A stretch of DNA of 60,177 nucleotides from Chlamydia trachomatis (GCA_945898205.1 CAMDHO010000008.1:1-60177), one strand, 5' to 3'; shown: positions 1 through 8,676, numbered from the stretch's first letter. The notes: generated by a model not told the origin, from the letters alone. A program made the numbers and translations.

Positions 1-15
1 GCTTTTTTTGAACAA

Positions 16-56
16 AAAAACGCTTCTAAAAATATGTTTAGAGGCGTTTTATTTAA
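16..56. terminator. bidirectional rho-independent terminator
   Basis: An 11-bp stem (acgcttctaaa / tttagaggcgt, one wobble pair) is flanked by an A-run on the left and a T-rich stretch on the right. It could stop transcription in either direction. The gene it serves lies to the left of the window. Confidence 0.6.
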
Positions 57-371
57 GAAAAATGTAACGCAATACGGATGTAGATTAGATCTTGAAAAAC
101 ATGCTGTCGATATATCGTGTAAGATTGACTATGAAAGGATCTTTCCAAACTTTTTCATAGAGCAAAAAGAAAATTCTTTTTTTGAATCTCTATCTCTCTA
201 AGGGAAATAGGGTCGCCCTCAAGTGCTGAACAGATTCTCTAGGAAATTTTTTTAACGGTTATTTTTCTTATTTTCATATAGGGTTTTTGACTTGTATAAA
301 TAGCTGACCCATATTGGAGCCCAAGCATATTAGAAAAACTAATAAGCTCTATTCGAAACGATAGTTTTTTT
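57..371. other. intergenic region, no gene recognised
   Basis: This 315-bp AT-rich stretch follows the terminator. No open frame with a ribosome-binding site, no tRNA and no clear repeat was seen on either strand. Confidence 0.4.
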
Positions 372-533
372 TTAGGCAAACTCCTCCTCTGTCTCAGAAG
401 AAAACATCTGAAAGCGTAAAACTAAAAGACTTTTTAATTCTTCTTTGCACTCTTGACCACATTTATCAATGGAACTAGAAATAGCAGTTCGACTGCATTT
501 ATATAAGAATCCTTGATAACAACTTGAAGCTGC
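372..533 (-). pseudogene. C-terminal remnant of an unknown protein
   Basis: On the minus strand an open frame of 54 codons ends at a TAA at 372-374 and is preceded in frame by a TGA at 534-536. It has no start codon or ribosome-binding site. The translation is hydrophilic and cysteine-containing (SSIDKCGQECKEELKSLL) and ends in an acidic tail, SSETEEEFA, which looks like real coding sequence rather than chance. I do not recognise the family. It is probably the tail of a gene cut away by the adjacent IS605-type element. Confidence 0.3.
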
Positions 534-565
534 TCAGTTATTGCATTGATCAAATGCGCGGCATA

Positions 566-586
566 CTCCGTCCTTTAGGTCGGGGT
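566..586. repeat. imperfect terminal hairpin of an IS200/IS605 element
   Basis: The sequence ctccgtcctttaggtcgggg forms a hairpin with a TTTA loop just outside the 3' end of the tnpA remnant. Subterminal hairpins of this kind are recognised by Y1 transposases of the IS200/IS605 family and replace inverted repeats. Confidence 0.5.
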
Positions 587-604
587 TAAGAGCGCAGACG
601 ACGA

Positions 605-960
605 AGTCGCTTCTTAGAAAATCAACAGATAGTTTGTTGCTCTTCAATCTACCTGCGAATAGAATCTATTGGGGTTCCTCCTCAACTAGCAGAAAAACAG
701 CTCGGAGACCATAAAGCTCCACCCCATAGCTTTTGAATAGTAGGATGGTTTTTCTTGCGGATGAGACGGCTAGTTTAGGTGGATAATTTATAACTAGATG
801 CACATGGTCATCTTCTCCATTGAATTCTATGAGTTCTGATTTAAAGTCTTTAGATAGACTCGTAAAAATAATATGCAAATCGCTTAAAATTGCCTAAGTA
901 AACAGATCGCGTCGATATTTTGTTAGAAAGACCAGGTGAGCAGCAAGAACTCGACATGCG
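605..960 (-). pseudogene. tnpA: IS200/IS605 Y1 transposase TnpA, broken
   Basis: Reading the minus strand in two frames recovers almost a whole TnpA. First comes HLVFLTKYRRDLF, then the HUH motif in GEDDHVHLVINYPPKLAVS. After a frameshift near 745 the sequence continues with IRKKNHPTIQKLWGGALWSP and ends EEQQTIC. This family makes single-strand cuts with one tyrosine and an HUH metal site. The copy is dead: a TAG follows DLFT, a frameshift lies mid-gene, and a TAG falls within the final helix before EEQQ. It is divergent from the tnpB scrap beginning near 920, which is the IS605 arrangement. Confidence 0.75.
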
Positions 961-1250
961 TCCTACTGAAGGTGCTTGCTGTTTCCTATTTAATAAGGCT
1001 TTGTTTTGGCAAAAAGAAAATTACGGGGCTGGAAATAAGTTCATAAATTATGTATCCATGTCAAAAGCTTTGACAAGCTGGAGAAACGACCCTGCCACTC
1101 TTTAAAAGATCTTGAAAAATACACTTAAAAATCGCGAATGATGTTTCTGGTCTTTGGGATTTTCGAGCTTTTCAGCTTCACCCACGCAGCACAAGAAGGC
1201 AAAGTCCCTTTTTTATCTTGGCTTGATTTTGCCGGATAGCGTAGAATAGC
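920..1250 (+). pseudogene. tnpB: IS605 TnpB N-terminal remnant
   Basis: The plus strand encodes GACCFLFNKALFWQKENYGA followed by NYVSMSKALTSWRNDPATL. This matches the N-terminal part of TnpB (GACR-x-VFNKAL ... Y-x-x-x-x-K-x-LT-x-W+). The frame stops at 1105, and a second frame continues LKDLEK-like sequence for a short way. Intact TnpB proteins are about 400 residues, RNA-guided nucleases related to Cas12, with a RuvC DED triad. Only the N-terminal quarter remains here, so it is inactive. It is divergent from the tnpA remnant and overlaps its 5' end. Confidence 0.65.
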
Positions 1251-1488
1251 CACTTACAGCTTGGTTTTGTGTTTTCCTAGAAAAAAAATAAATATGGGGA
1301 GAGATACTGAGAAATGGAATGTTTTTTTGGAATTGTAAAAGCTCTAGATGGGAGACTTTAACTCTTAAGATGTAAATTATTTTTTATATTAAACCAAAGT
1401 AAAATGAAAATTTTACAGAACATTAAAGCTAATTTTCTTCAGAAAAATGACTCGCCCTAAACTGCTATCTTTCTTTATATAAGATTTC
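1251..1488. other. intergenic region, no gene recognised
   Basis: This AT-rich stretch lies between the IS605 remnant and the phosphatase gene. Nothing beyond short stop-rich frames is visible. Confidence 0.4.
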
Positions 1489-2679
1489 CTAGAGCTCCGA
1501 ACTGTTTAAATCCCACTTGTCAATGAGCTCATTTTTTTCATTAAAAACCTCTACCTTTAAAGAAGATTTCTCAACACTTAAAAGAGAAAAACAATTCGAT
1601 GATTCGCTTTTTTCAAGATACGCTCTAGAGCTTTCCACTTTCCTAGGACAAACTCCCCAGCAACCATCCCCTATGTAAACAATACCCTTGGAATTTGTTT
1701 TCCCCTTTAATAATGGATAGGTTCTTTTATACGCATGGTTATGATTTTCAAAAACAAGCCTTACGTCGTATTTCTCAAAAAGAGGAACCCAATATTTTCG
1801 AATTTGAGGTGAACATTTTGCCCCAAAAGGCGCGGTTGAAGGATAGGCAGCCACATGATATACAGGAACTTTCCACTGCATACTTTCTTTTTGCTTTAAA
1901 ACTCCCTCTAACCAGAGTTCTTGCTTTTTATTTACAGGAGAAAGATGCCCTGAATCTAAAAGAAAGAGCGAAAGCCCCCCTGCAATGTCTAGAGATTGAT
2001 AAGCAACTCTTTTCTCTGATGGAAAAAAGTCTAAAAACAAAGCTTTACTACCTTTTTCCTTCCGATCTGCTGCTGTTACATCGTGATTCCCAACTACAGG
2101 AACAACAGGAATTAGTCTCCCCTCAACTCCCCTCACCCCTAATTGCCACTCTTTAAAAAAATCAACCCATTTTTCTACAGATCCATGCTTTCCATTAAAA
2201 AGTCCCCGCCCGCAGGCATAAGCAATATCGCCTCCTAAAATGGCAAAATCAGGGTTTTTTTGAGAGACTAGTTTATTCATCTTACGAAATAGCGAAGTAG
2301 CTTCCATAAAATCGCCACCTATGGCAATTTTTATCTCACTAGATAAATCTAACGGCAATGTACGAAAAATAAACTTCTCAAATCCGCCTTCAAAGAAAAA
2401 AAAATACTCTGTTAACGCCTCTAAATTTTCTATAAGGCATTCTTTAACTAAATAAGAAGACCCCCCTAGCACTTGAGATGATCTTACAAAAGCTTTCTTC
2501 CATTGGGAGTCCCCAGATTTCTGATAACAGAGCACATCAAATGTTCCTTTTTGTTTTTTTTCAATCCAATGAACCGACATCCCGTGCGCAGAATCTTCCG
2601 GCAACGTTAAATAGACAGCTTGAGGCTCTCCAAAAAGAAAAGAGAACATCAAAAAAGAACAAAAAATTACAAATTTCAT
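1489..2679 (-). CDS. secreted metallophosphoesterase, purple acid phosphatase type
   Basis: This 396-residue protein starts with a signal peptide (MKFVIFCSFLMFSFLFGEP), so it is probably exported. The first ~110 residues resemble the fibronectin-like N-terminal domain of purple acid phosphatases. The metal motifs of the catalytic domain follow in order: GGDF, LGGDIAYACG, VVGNHD, YHVAAYP and ENHNHAYKRTYP. Enzymes of this kind hydrolyse phosphomonoesters at a dinuclear metal centre. The third motif normally carries a histidine, which is kept here (YH). It is transcribed in the same direction as yajC, which lies upstream with an 84-bp gap. The substrate cannot be read from sequence. Confidence 0.8.
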   Translation of the reverse strand: MKFVIFCSFLMFSFLFGEPQAVYLTLPEDSAHGMSVHWIEKKQKGTFDVLCYQKSGDSQWKKAFVRSSQVLGGSSYLVKECLIENLEALTEYFFFFEGGFEKFIFRTLPLDLSSEIKIAIGGDFMEATSLFRKMNKLVSQKNPDFAILGGDIAYACGRGLFNGKHGSVEKWVDFFKEWQLGVRGVEGRLIPVVPVVGNHDVTAADRKEKGSKALFLDFFPSEKRVAYQSLDIAGGLSLFLLDSGHLSPVNKKQELWLEGVLKQKESMQWKVPVYHVAAYPSTAPFGAKCSPQIRKYWVPLFEKYDVRLVFENHNHAYKRTYPLLKGKTNSKGIVYIGDGCWGVCPRKVESSRAYLEKSESSNCFSLLSVEKSSLKVEVFNEKNELIDKWDLNSSEL

Positions 2680-2759
2680 AAATAAAAGACCTTATAACTA
2701 CAAAAAAAAGCCCCACACCAAAAAATGCAGGGTTTTCTCTTTAAAAACACTTAAAAGTA

Positions 2760-2778
2760 GATTCTACTTTGTAGAATC
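2760..2778 (-). terminator. probable terminator overlapping the yajC stop
   Basis: A perfect 8-bp stem (gattctac / gtagaatc) with a 3-base loop spans the end of yajC on the minus strand. It is followed by TACTTTTAAG and further T-rich sequence. It would partly separate yajC from the phosphatase gene. Confidence 0.35.
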
Positions 2779-3159
2779 GATGACTTCTGGCTTACCTTCT
2801 TCTGTAGCAGCTTGAACATCGGTAATAGCTGCTTTTAAGATTTCAACCTTAGAACCATCATACATTTTCACTATAATAGTGTTATCTTGAATTCTAGCAA
2901 TGGTTCCGATGAGCCCCATAGCAGTTACACGGTCCCCTACTTTCATAGAATTTCTTTGTTGCTCTGAAGCTTTTCTTCTCTTTTGCTCTGGGCGCCAAAG
3001 GATAAAATAAAAAAAGACAAGTGCCACACCAATCATAATTAATGTTTGGCTCATTCCACCCTCTTTTCCAGCTACTGCACTTTCACCATCCGCCCAAGCT
3101 TGAGACGAAAAAAGTAAAAGAGACGAAAAACTAACTGTCTTATAAAGATTCTTTTTCAT
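2764..3159 (-). CDS. yajC: Sec translocase accessory subunit YajC
   Basis: YajC is an inner-membrane accessory of the SecDF-YajC complex that aids Sec-dependent export. The 131 residues show an N-terminal hydrophobic stretch, then the diagnostic helix QTLIMIGVALVFFYFILWRP followed by QKRRK. After that comes the soluble domain with the conserved MKVGDRVTAMGLIGTIARI. The protein begins with an extra cleavable-looking hydrophobic leader (LLLFSSQAWA), longer than in E. coli YajC (110 residues). In C. trachomatis yajC also lies next to the rlmCD and hctA homologues. Here a 602-codon gene on the other strand sits between them. Confidence 0.93.
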   Translation of the reverse strand: MKKNLYKTVSFSSLLLFSSQAWADGESAVAGKEGGMSQTLIMIGVALVFFYFILWRPEQKRRKASEQQRNSMKVGDRVTAMGLIGTIARIQDNTIIVKMYDGSKVEILKAAITDVQAATEEGKPEVIDSTK

Positions 3160-3425
3160 ACGTATTATTCCTATTTACTGGTCCTAAAAAAACATAAAGT
3201 CAAGAGTACCGGTAGATCTCTCTCAAAATCAAGAAAAAACTTAAAAACCGCAGAAAAAAACCTTAAAAATATTACTGTTGAAATTATATGACATTCATTA
3301 TAAAATACCTTTTTTTCAAAAAATTACTTAAGCTTAATTTGTTTTTAATATGTATTTTAAATAACACGACACCGCAACGTATGAAAACAAAATAGTTTTC
3401 AATAAAACTAACTGCAGGAATAATA

Positions 3426-5234
3426 ATGATTACTAGTTTAAAAAAGAAAACAGGAACTTCTTTATCACCCGAAGACATACTCGAAACTCGGGCTGACAAC
3501 GCATCTACTAGTAAAAGTTCTGATGTTTTTAGAAATAACATCCCAGCTAGACACGACTCTCCTATTAGAGATAGGCAAGAAATACGAGCAGCTCCCGGGT
3601 CCGATAAAAAACGATCCAGAGAACCCACTCCCGCAGGATCCCCAGAAGCCACATTAAAAAATCCCGAAGCACCAGGATCTGACAAAAAACGATCTAGAAA
3701 CCCCACTCCTCAAGGATCTCCTCCACCTACAGGGAACTCCATTAAAGAAATGACCCCTGCTACAAAAGCAGCTCAGAACCTCTCCACCATGCGATTAGGA
3801 AGTCCAGGCTTTGGTGTAGCTGAAAATCCCTTATCTTACTCCAGAAACCCTTCAAGCAGCTCGTATGATCACAGTACCTGGGACAGCCGCTTACAACAAT
3901 CAAGAGTTCCTGAGATCTCTAGCTTTGCTATAGACGAAGAGCCCTCATTTCACCCTAAAGACTCTTCAAGCAGCTCATATGATTACAGTGCCTGGGACAG
4001 CCGCTTACAACAATCAAGAGTTCCTGAGATCTCTAGCTTTGCTACAGAGGAAGACTCTTTATCTCACCTTAGAGCCCCTTCAACTTCAAGCCTTCCATTG
4101 ACAACCTTTAATAGAGCCCCTGTTTTACCTACGCGAAACTTAAGATCAAGCACCCCTGACATCAGAAGCCTTTTGGAATCTATACACAATCCGCTCTCAC
4201 TTACACCTTCAGAAGCCGAATCCCTTTTAAACGATATAGACTCCTCTCTTTTTTACTTTATGCGACAAAAGACAGAAACATCCCCCCTCCCTCTTAACAT
4301 GCAAGACATGCTAATTACCTGCCAGCTTTTCGGAAGAACTTGGACTCCACACCACCCTTTAGGAACCTTAGCCTCTACTAAAAGCTGTAAATCCATAATT
4401 CGAATGGGCCTTAATTTGATGTCCACAGATCAAATAGAGCTTCTTCTCAATTTACTAAGCACAGAAGCCTTTGCAATAAATCTTCATTATTCTGTTTTAT
4501 CCGAAATCTGTTTTAATAAATTTTTCTTAGAGATCGACCCAAAAGGATTTTCAGACCTATCGACCTTACCCCCCTACGACACCTCTCTTCGTCAAGTCAT
4601 AGACAAGGCCAATTTAGATATTCAGACAGAATCCCATGTCACTTCAGCCCAATCTGCTGCAAATATAGAGCTATGTGAAAAAGTAAAAACACTTGCTTTG
4701 AAATTACTCGATCGACCAATCCCAACAAGTTATTTTTTTCATACTACTAACAACCCTTTGAATATAAATACTTTTATAGCAAATGGAATTCCAGTTTCTC
4801 ATGGCAAGACCTATCCAGGAGCCTTCACTTCTTCAGAGTTCGAACCTCGTTTTGGTGATTCAGGCGTAGCTGTCCCTATAAATCGTCTAGCCGCTATGCA
4901 AAAAAGTTTACACCGAGTAGAAAGACGCTGCATACAAGACGGAAGCCAGGTTTGGCTTGGATCTAAGACCCCTATTCCAATTGATCAAGAAACCTTCATC
5001 TATGATTCTCATATAACTAGAGAGTCTCTAGCCGAACTATCAGCGATGTTAACTAGACACTCCTCTAATTTCTTACTTATCCCGTCAGATGTTCTAACTA
5101 AATTCTTGAGTTATTTAAGAGATTATCAATGGTATTCTCCTACCCCCGCTCTCTGCTCATCAAAATCCATTAAATCACATAGTAGAGAAAAAGAAGGAGT
5201 TGAAGTAGATGCCTTATACGCATCTACGAAGTAA
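3426..5234 (+). CDS. repeat-rich effector-like protein with an ART-like C-terminal region
   Basis: This 602-residue protein is not recognised as a whole. Residues ~1-240 are Ser/Pro-rich and probably disordered. They contain two copies of a short PGSDKKRSR-PTP-GSP unit (57-73 and 83-99) and two near-identical ~37-residue units (141-177, 178-213; core WDSRLQQSRVPEISSFA). Residues ~245-430 are helical. Residues ~430-530 read FFHTTNN (His439), then HGKTYPGAFTSSEFEPRFGD and a beta-rich WLGSKTPIPID. This layout recalls ADP-ribosyltransferase-fold proteins. There is no signal peptide, so a type III substrate is possible but is inference. The start ATG follows GCAGGAATAATA. It converges on rlmCD with a 21-bp overlap and interrupts the usual yajC-rlmCD pair. 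Confidence 0.75.
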   Translation: MITSLKKKTGTSLSPEDILETRADNASTSKSSDVFRNNIPARHDSPIRDRQEIRAAPGSDKKRSREPTPAGSPEATLKNPEAPGSDKKRSRNPTPQGSPPPTGNSIKEMTPATKAAQNLSTMRLGSPGFGVAENPLSYSRNPSSSSYDHSTWDSRLQQSRVPEISSFAIDEEPSFHPKDSSSSSYDYSAWDSRLQQSRVPEISSFATEEDSLSHLRAPSTSSLPLTTFNRAPVLPTRNLRSSTPDIRSLLESIHNPLSLTPSEAESLLNDIDSSLFYFMRQKTETSPLPLNMQDMLITCQLFGRTWTPHHPLGTLASTKSCKSIIRMGLNLMSTDQIELLLNLLSTEAFAINLHYSVLSEICFNKFFLEIDPKGFSDLSTLPPYDTSLRQVIDKANLDIQTESHVTSAQSAANIELCEKVKTLALKLLDRPIPTSYFFHTTNNPLNINTFIANGIPVSHGKTYPGAFTSSEFEPRFGDSGVAVPINRLAAMQKSLHRVERRCIQDGSQVWLGSKTPIPIDQETFIYDSHITRESLAELSAMLTRHSSNFLLIPSDVLTKFLSYLRDYQWYSPTPALCSSKSIKSHSREKEGVEVDALYASTK

Positions 5235-6641
5235 TAGGATATTTTCAATATGAATCGTATGAGGGAATTGATCTATGGGCTGGATAGCGATAACTTCATA
5301 TCCAGCCCGTTGAAATAAAAGGCAGTCTCTAACCTGCTCTTTAGGGGCACAGGAAATATAAAGAATTTCTAAAGGCTTCAAAGAAAGAACGACTTCTACA
5401 GCATCAACTAATAAGCCGGTTCTAGGAGGATCCAACACAATTAAATCTGGACGACTAAAAGAAGAATCTTTAGCCATCAACTCCTTTAATACAGCTGAAA
5501 CATCCCCTTTATAAACCTGTAAATTTTCTACATTATTTAGCTCTCGATTAACTTCCGCATCAAAAACCGCATAGGGATTTAGTTCAATTGCCACTACTTT
5601 TTCTGCAAAAGAAGAAAAAATCATTCCTAAAGTTGCTGTCCCCGCATATAAATCTAATATGAGACCTCTTTTTTTAAGCCCCACCATTTCAAGAGCCTTA
5701 GAATATAACTTTTCAGCCTGAGTTGTATTTGGTTGAAAAAAAGCAGTAGGACTAATTTTGAAACGGTAACTTTTCGTATAGCCTAAACAAGCAATTGTAA
5801 GCTCTTCTTCAATATGATCTAATCCTAAAAGGTTCATCTCATAAAATTGCGTTGCTTGACCTCTAATAGCTTGCTGAACACGAAGAAATATACTAAGCGA
5901 CTCTGAATTTAAAGCCTTTTGAACATAAGAAACAAAGCTATTTAGCTGTTCTTTTTTAAGAGAATAAGCAGGGTTACCAGAAACGGTTAAAATCACCATT
6001 TTCTGCCCCGTTCTTTTAGCTTCCCTAACAGTTAAATTCCTTAAACTCCCTACATCTTGCATTCCATAGAAGGCTAAAAGACCAGACTCATCCCACCATT
6101 TCTTAACAGCTATAAGAACTAGTATAAACCAATCGGGAGCTAAATGACATTCTTTAAGATTTTCCACCCTTCCTTTTGTCCCAGCTTTCATTAAACCTAA
6201 AAATCGCTCTCCCTCCTTATTTTGAGAAAAAGTATATTCCATTTTATTTCGATAGCGCCATTCAAGAGAAGCCGGTTCAATTGGAGAAATAGATCCAAGA
6301 AAAAGAGGTTGAAACAATTCTTTAATAATTGTTTCTTTATATGCAAGTTGCTTTTCATATTGCATATAATGTAACGAGCAGCCACCACAAACTGGAGCAT
6401 GTAAGCAGACAGCATCTCTTCTATCTGGTGATGCCTTTAAAACTTCCAAAAGCTTGCCTAGGTAAGCCCCTTTTCTTTTAGGACCAATTTCTGCTATGAC
6501 AAGATCCCCCGGAACACTAGTTGGAATCATCATTTTTGTTTGTAAAGAGCCTTGCGTTTTCTTAGCAAGGCCGACTCCAAAACCCTTAGAGGAGAGTCTG
6601 TCAATCTGAATAGATACTGGAAAATAAGAGGCTTTTTTCAT
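5214..6641 (-). CDS. rlmD: 23S rRNA (uracil-C5) methyltransferase, RlmCD/RlmD type
   Basis: The enzyme transfers methyl groups from SAM to C5 of uridines in 23S rRNA. The 475 residues open with a TRAM domain (about 8-65). Four cysteines for a [4Fe-4S] cluster follow, at C79, C85, C88 (VCGGC) and C165 (KECHLAP). The Rossmann methyltransferase domain has LILDLYAGTATLG for SAM binding and VLDPPRTGL. YISCAPKEQ carries the catalytic cysteine. The family is TrmA/RlmC/RlmD; one chlamydial enzyme may cover both rRNA sites. It is the neighbour of hctA, as in C. trachomatis. Confidence 0.9.
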   Translation of the reverse strand: MKKASYFPVSIQIDRLSSKGFGVGLAKKTQGSLQTKMMIPTSVPGDLVIAEIGPKRKGAYLGKLLEVLKASPDRRDAVCLHAPVCGGCSLHYMQYEKQLAYKETIIKELFQPLFLGSISPIEPASLEWRYRNKMEYTFSQNKEGERFLGLMKAGTKGRVENLKECHLAPDWFILVLIAVKKWWDESGLLAFYGMQDVGSLRNLTVREAKRTGQKMVILTVSGNPAYSLKKEQLNSFVSYVQKALNSESLSIFLRVQQAIRGQATQFYEMNLLGLDHIEEELTIACLGYTKSYRFKISPTAFFQPNTTQAEKLYSKALEMVGLKKRGLILDLYAGTATLGMIFSSFAEKVVAIELNPYAVFDAEVNRELNNVENLQVYKGDVSAVLKELMAKDSSFSRPDLIVLDPPRTGLLVDAVEVVLSLKPLEILYISCAPKEQVRDCLLFQRAGYEVIAIQPIDQFPHTIHIENILLLRRCV

Positions 6642-6715
6642 ATGACAAAAAGAATACTAAGAGAACCAATAAAAAGCCAAGAAAACTTGATCATAAAACA
6701 AGGAACTCCCGTCCC

Positions 6716-6976
6716 TTATTTTTTCTTCTTAAGACTTTTTGTCGCCGTTTTTTTAGCTACAGTTTTCTTTGAACTTGTAGAGTTTGCCTTAGCCGACGCT
6801 TTTTTCTCTACGGATACAGATTCTTTTCTGTATATTTTGGCTATTTTCTCTAAAGAAATAGTATTAACCCGAACTCTTTGAGCAGCTGCTTTATTGCCAT
6901 TTGCCGCTTTTTCTAAATCTACATTAATTTCAGCTAACACATTTCTCATACTATTCATTGATTCTTTGATTCCCAT
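6716..6976 (-). CDS. hctA: histone H1-like developmental protein Hc1
   Basis: Hc1 condenses the chromosome when chlamydiae turn into elementary bodies. The 86 residues contain the Hc1 core (LEKAANGNKAAAQRVRVNTI, then SLEKIAKIYRKESVSVEKKA), followed by a lysine/alanine/serine tail ending SLKKKK. I chose the ATG at 6974-6976 because GGGAG sits six bases before it and the protein then begins like other Hc1 proteins. A longer frame opens at 7093, but its extra 39 residues are not basic and look unlike Hc1. Its presence is strong evidence for a member of the Chlamydiae. Confidence 0.93.
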   Translation of the reverse strand: MGIKESMNSMRNVLAEINVDLEKAANGNKAAAQRVRVNTISLEKIAKIYRKESVSVEKKASAKANSTSSKKTVAKKTATKSLKKKK

Positions 6977-7394
6977 AACTAACTCCCGTGTAAAAATATA
7001 AAGTTTAGCATCAAACCTTAAATGCATTAACCCGATAACGTTCAAGGTGTTTTCTTGATTTTCAAGGATATCATCTCTATTAACTTCTTTCAACCCCTCT
7101 TTAGCGCCTCCCCCAAAAAAACCATATTAAAACCCCAACGAATCACAACTTAACCTTCGCCCCTCCCCTCAAGAAATAGTAAACTTTTTTTTATTTTTTG
7201 CAAAACATGCTTTTTTTCTTTTCTTTGTCGACAATCAAAAAGCCTTTTTGATAAACTGCAGCCGTTTTGTTGATCTTTATTGTTTTTCCAATACAAAACG
7301 TCAGCTGAATTCCTATTAGGAAATCAACTAACGGCAATTGGAGTGAAAAAAAAGACTTAAAGACAACACTTGAATGTTTTTTAAGGAGTTTCGT
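6977..7394. other. divergent regulatory region between hctA and the RRM gene
   Basis: This 418-bp AT-rich stretch separates two divergent genes and must hold both promoters. Several T-runs and A-runs are present. No convincing -35/-10 pair stands out to the eye, and no further gene is visible. Confidence 0.4.
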
Positions 7395-7718
7395 ATGTCC
7401 CAAAATAAAAAGCTGTATGTAGGAAGTCTTCCATATAGTCTTACAGAAGATGAACTAAAAGAGATTTTCCTCCCTTTTGGTCCGGTTGTATCCTCTCGAA
7501 TCATTACTGATAAAATGACGGGCAAATCTAAAGGATTTGGATTTGTAGAAATGGAAATGCAAGAAGATGCTCAAAAAGCAATCGAAGCGATCCACGGAGC
7601 AGAATTACACGGAAGAACACTTATCGTTAATATTGCTCACCCTGAGCAAAAAAGAACGGGTTTTTCTCCTCGTCCTGACCGTCCTAGAAGAGATTCTTGG
7701 CAGAAGACTTATTCTTAA
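7395..7718 (+). CDS. RRM-domain RNA-binding protein
   Basis: This 107-residue protein is one RNA recognition motif plus a short basic tail. RNP2 is KLYVGSLPY (residues ~5-13) and RNP1 is KGFGFVEM (~46-53). Both aromatic positions that stack on RNA bases are kept. The tail (RTGFSPRPDRPRRD) is rich in Arg, Pro and Asp. Such stand-alone RRM proteins are common in cyanobacteria and found in several environmental chlamydiae; they bind single-stranded RNA. The start at 7395 is preceded by AAGGAG at good spacing. An in-frame ATG seven codons upstream lies within that leader and is less likely. Confidence 0.88.
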   Translation: MSQNKKLYVGSLPYSLTEDELKEIFLPFGPVVSSRIITDKMTGKSKGFGFVEMEMQEDAQKAIEAIHGAELHGRTLIVNIAHPEQKRTGFSPRPDRPRRDSWQKTYS

Positions 7719-7748
7719 TTGCTATCTCTTCCTAACGGAAAGTGTACC

Positions 7749-7787
7749 TAAGCTACAAAGACATTGTGTTTTTGTAGCTTTTTTAAT
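7749..7787 (+). terminator. rho-independent terminator after the RRM gene
   Basis: The stem AAGCTACAAA / TTTTGTAGCTT is followed by a run of six T, 30 bases after the stop codon. It also lies opposite the 3' end of the ftsQ-like gene, which converges on it. Confidence 0.8.
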
Positions 7788-7806
7788 TTGTTTAATTTAT
7801 TTTTAA

Positions 7807-8676
7807 TTAGTCTACAAAAGCAAGCTGAGACAATCTCAAATCAATAACTCTTTCTTTAAGAATATCCCCCATAAGAACCCTCTCTTTTTCCACCTCTAAA
7901 AGATGAGGTCGCAGCTTAAGATAATTTGCAATTTCTTTAGAAAAATGCAAACGACTCAGCTTCAAAAAATGAATCGATTTTGACTGTGGATCTCTTAATT
8001 CATTTTCTAAAACTACAACGACCCCCTTTTTCCCAAGTGTAGGAAAAAAAGCCAGAGAAACATCAACTCTTTGCACTGTAAAAAAATCCTTTTCACATCC
8101 ATTAAAAAATTCAAGAACCCTCAAGGCTAAATCCATATACTTACCTTTTAAAGGATGCTTAAAAGAAGGCTCTGCGCCTAAGCAAGAGTCTTGCACTCCA
8201 TCTTGCCCTAAGTAGATTTCAGGCAATTTCTTAGGAGAAAAAAAAGGAACCATTGGAAATAGATAGCCATCTTTATCCACAACGGTATTTAAAAAATCCA
8301 AAGCCCAACCAACAGGCTTTCTAATTGAATAATCAATATAAACTATATCCGGAGAAATCTTTTTAATTATCGCGTCTTGAAAAACCGGAGAATCTAATAG
8401 TTTTTTTTTAGCTTCTTTTTCATTAAACTGCTTAAATAAAGTTGGCTTGTCTTTAGAAAGCTCCAAAAGTTCTGCTAAATAATCTGAATGCAGAGCTTCT
8501 TTTTGAAAACTTGTTTGTACAATGTAAGAAACCTCTTGAATGATCGGAATTTCTTTTTTTGACTTTTTTACTAAGTAAAATTGAATGAGTTTATGAGAGG
8601 CTCCTGAAAAAAACAGAGCAGATCCTACAATCCAAAAAATCGATTGCCAAACTGGTAAATCAGGACTTTTCTTCAT
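7807..8676 (-). CDS. ftsQ: FtsQ/DivIB-like division protein
   Basis: This 289-residue bitopic protein has a short cytoplasmic N-terminus and one membrane helix at about residues 11-33 (SIFWIVGSALFFSGASHKL). A periplasmic part follows that fits a POTRA plus beta-domain layout, including DAIIKKISPDIVYIDYSIRK and PVGWALDF. FtsQ links early and late division proteins and is poorly conserved in sequence, so much of the call rests on position. It is the last gene of the mur/fts cluster, its ATG overlaps the murC stop (TAATG), and it is the right size. It could instead be an unrelated exported protein. Confidence 0.65.
   Translation of the reverse strand: MKKSPDLPVWQSIFWIVGSALFFSGASHKLIQFYLVKKSKKEIPIIQEVSYIVQTSFQKEALHSDYLAELLELSKDKPTLFKQFNEKEAKKKLLDSPVFQDAIIKKISPDIVYIDYSIRKPVGWALDFLNTVVDKDGYLFPMVPFFSPKKLPEIYLGQDGVQDSCLGAEPSFKHPLKGKYMDLALRVLEFFNGCEKDFFTVQRVDVSLAFFPTLGKKGVVVVLENELRDPQSKSIHFLKLSRLHFSKEIANYLKLRPHLLEVEKERVLMGDILKERVIDLRLSQLAFVD

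Noticed and set aside
1695-2156. 153-codon frame on the plus strand
   Set aside because: It is antisense to the phosphatase, whose motifs are complete, and has no ribosome-binding site.
3284-3706. 140-codon frame on the minus strand
   Set aside because: It is antisense to the repeats at the start of the 602-residue protein; its own repeats merely mirror those.
6974-7093. Longer start for hctA
   Set aside because: The extra 39 residues do not resemble Hc1, and the ATG at 6976 has a much better ribosome-binding site.
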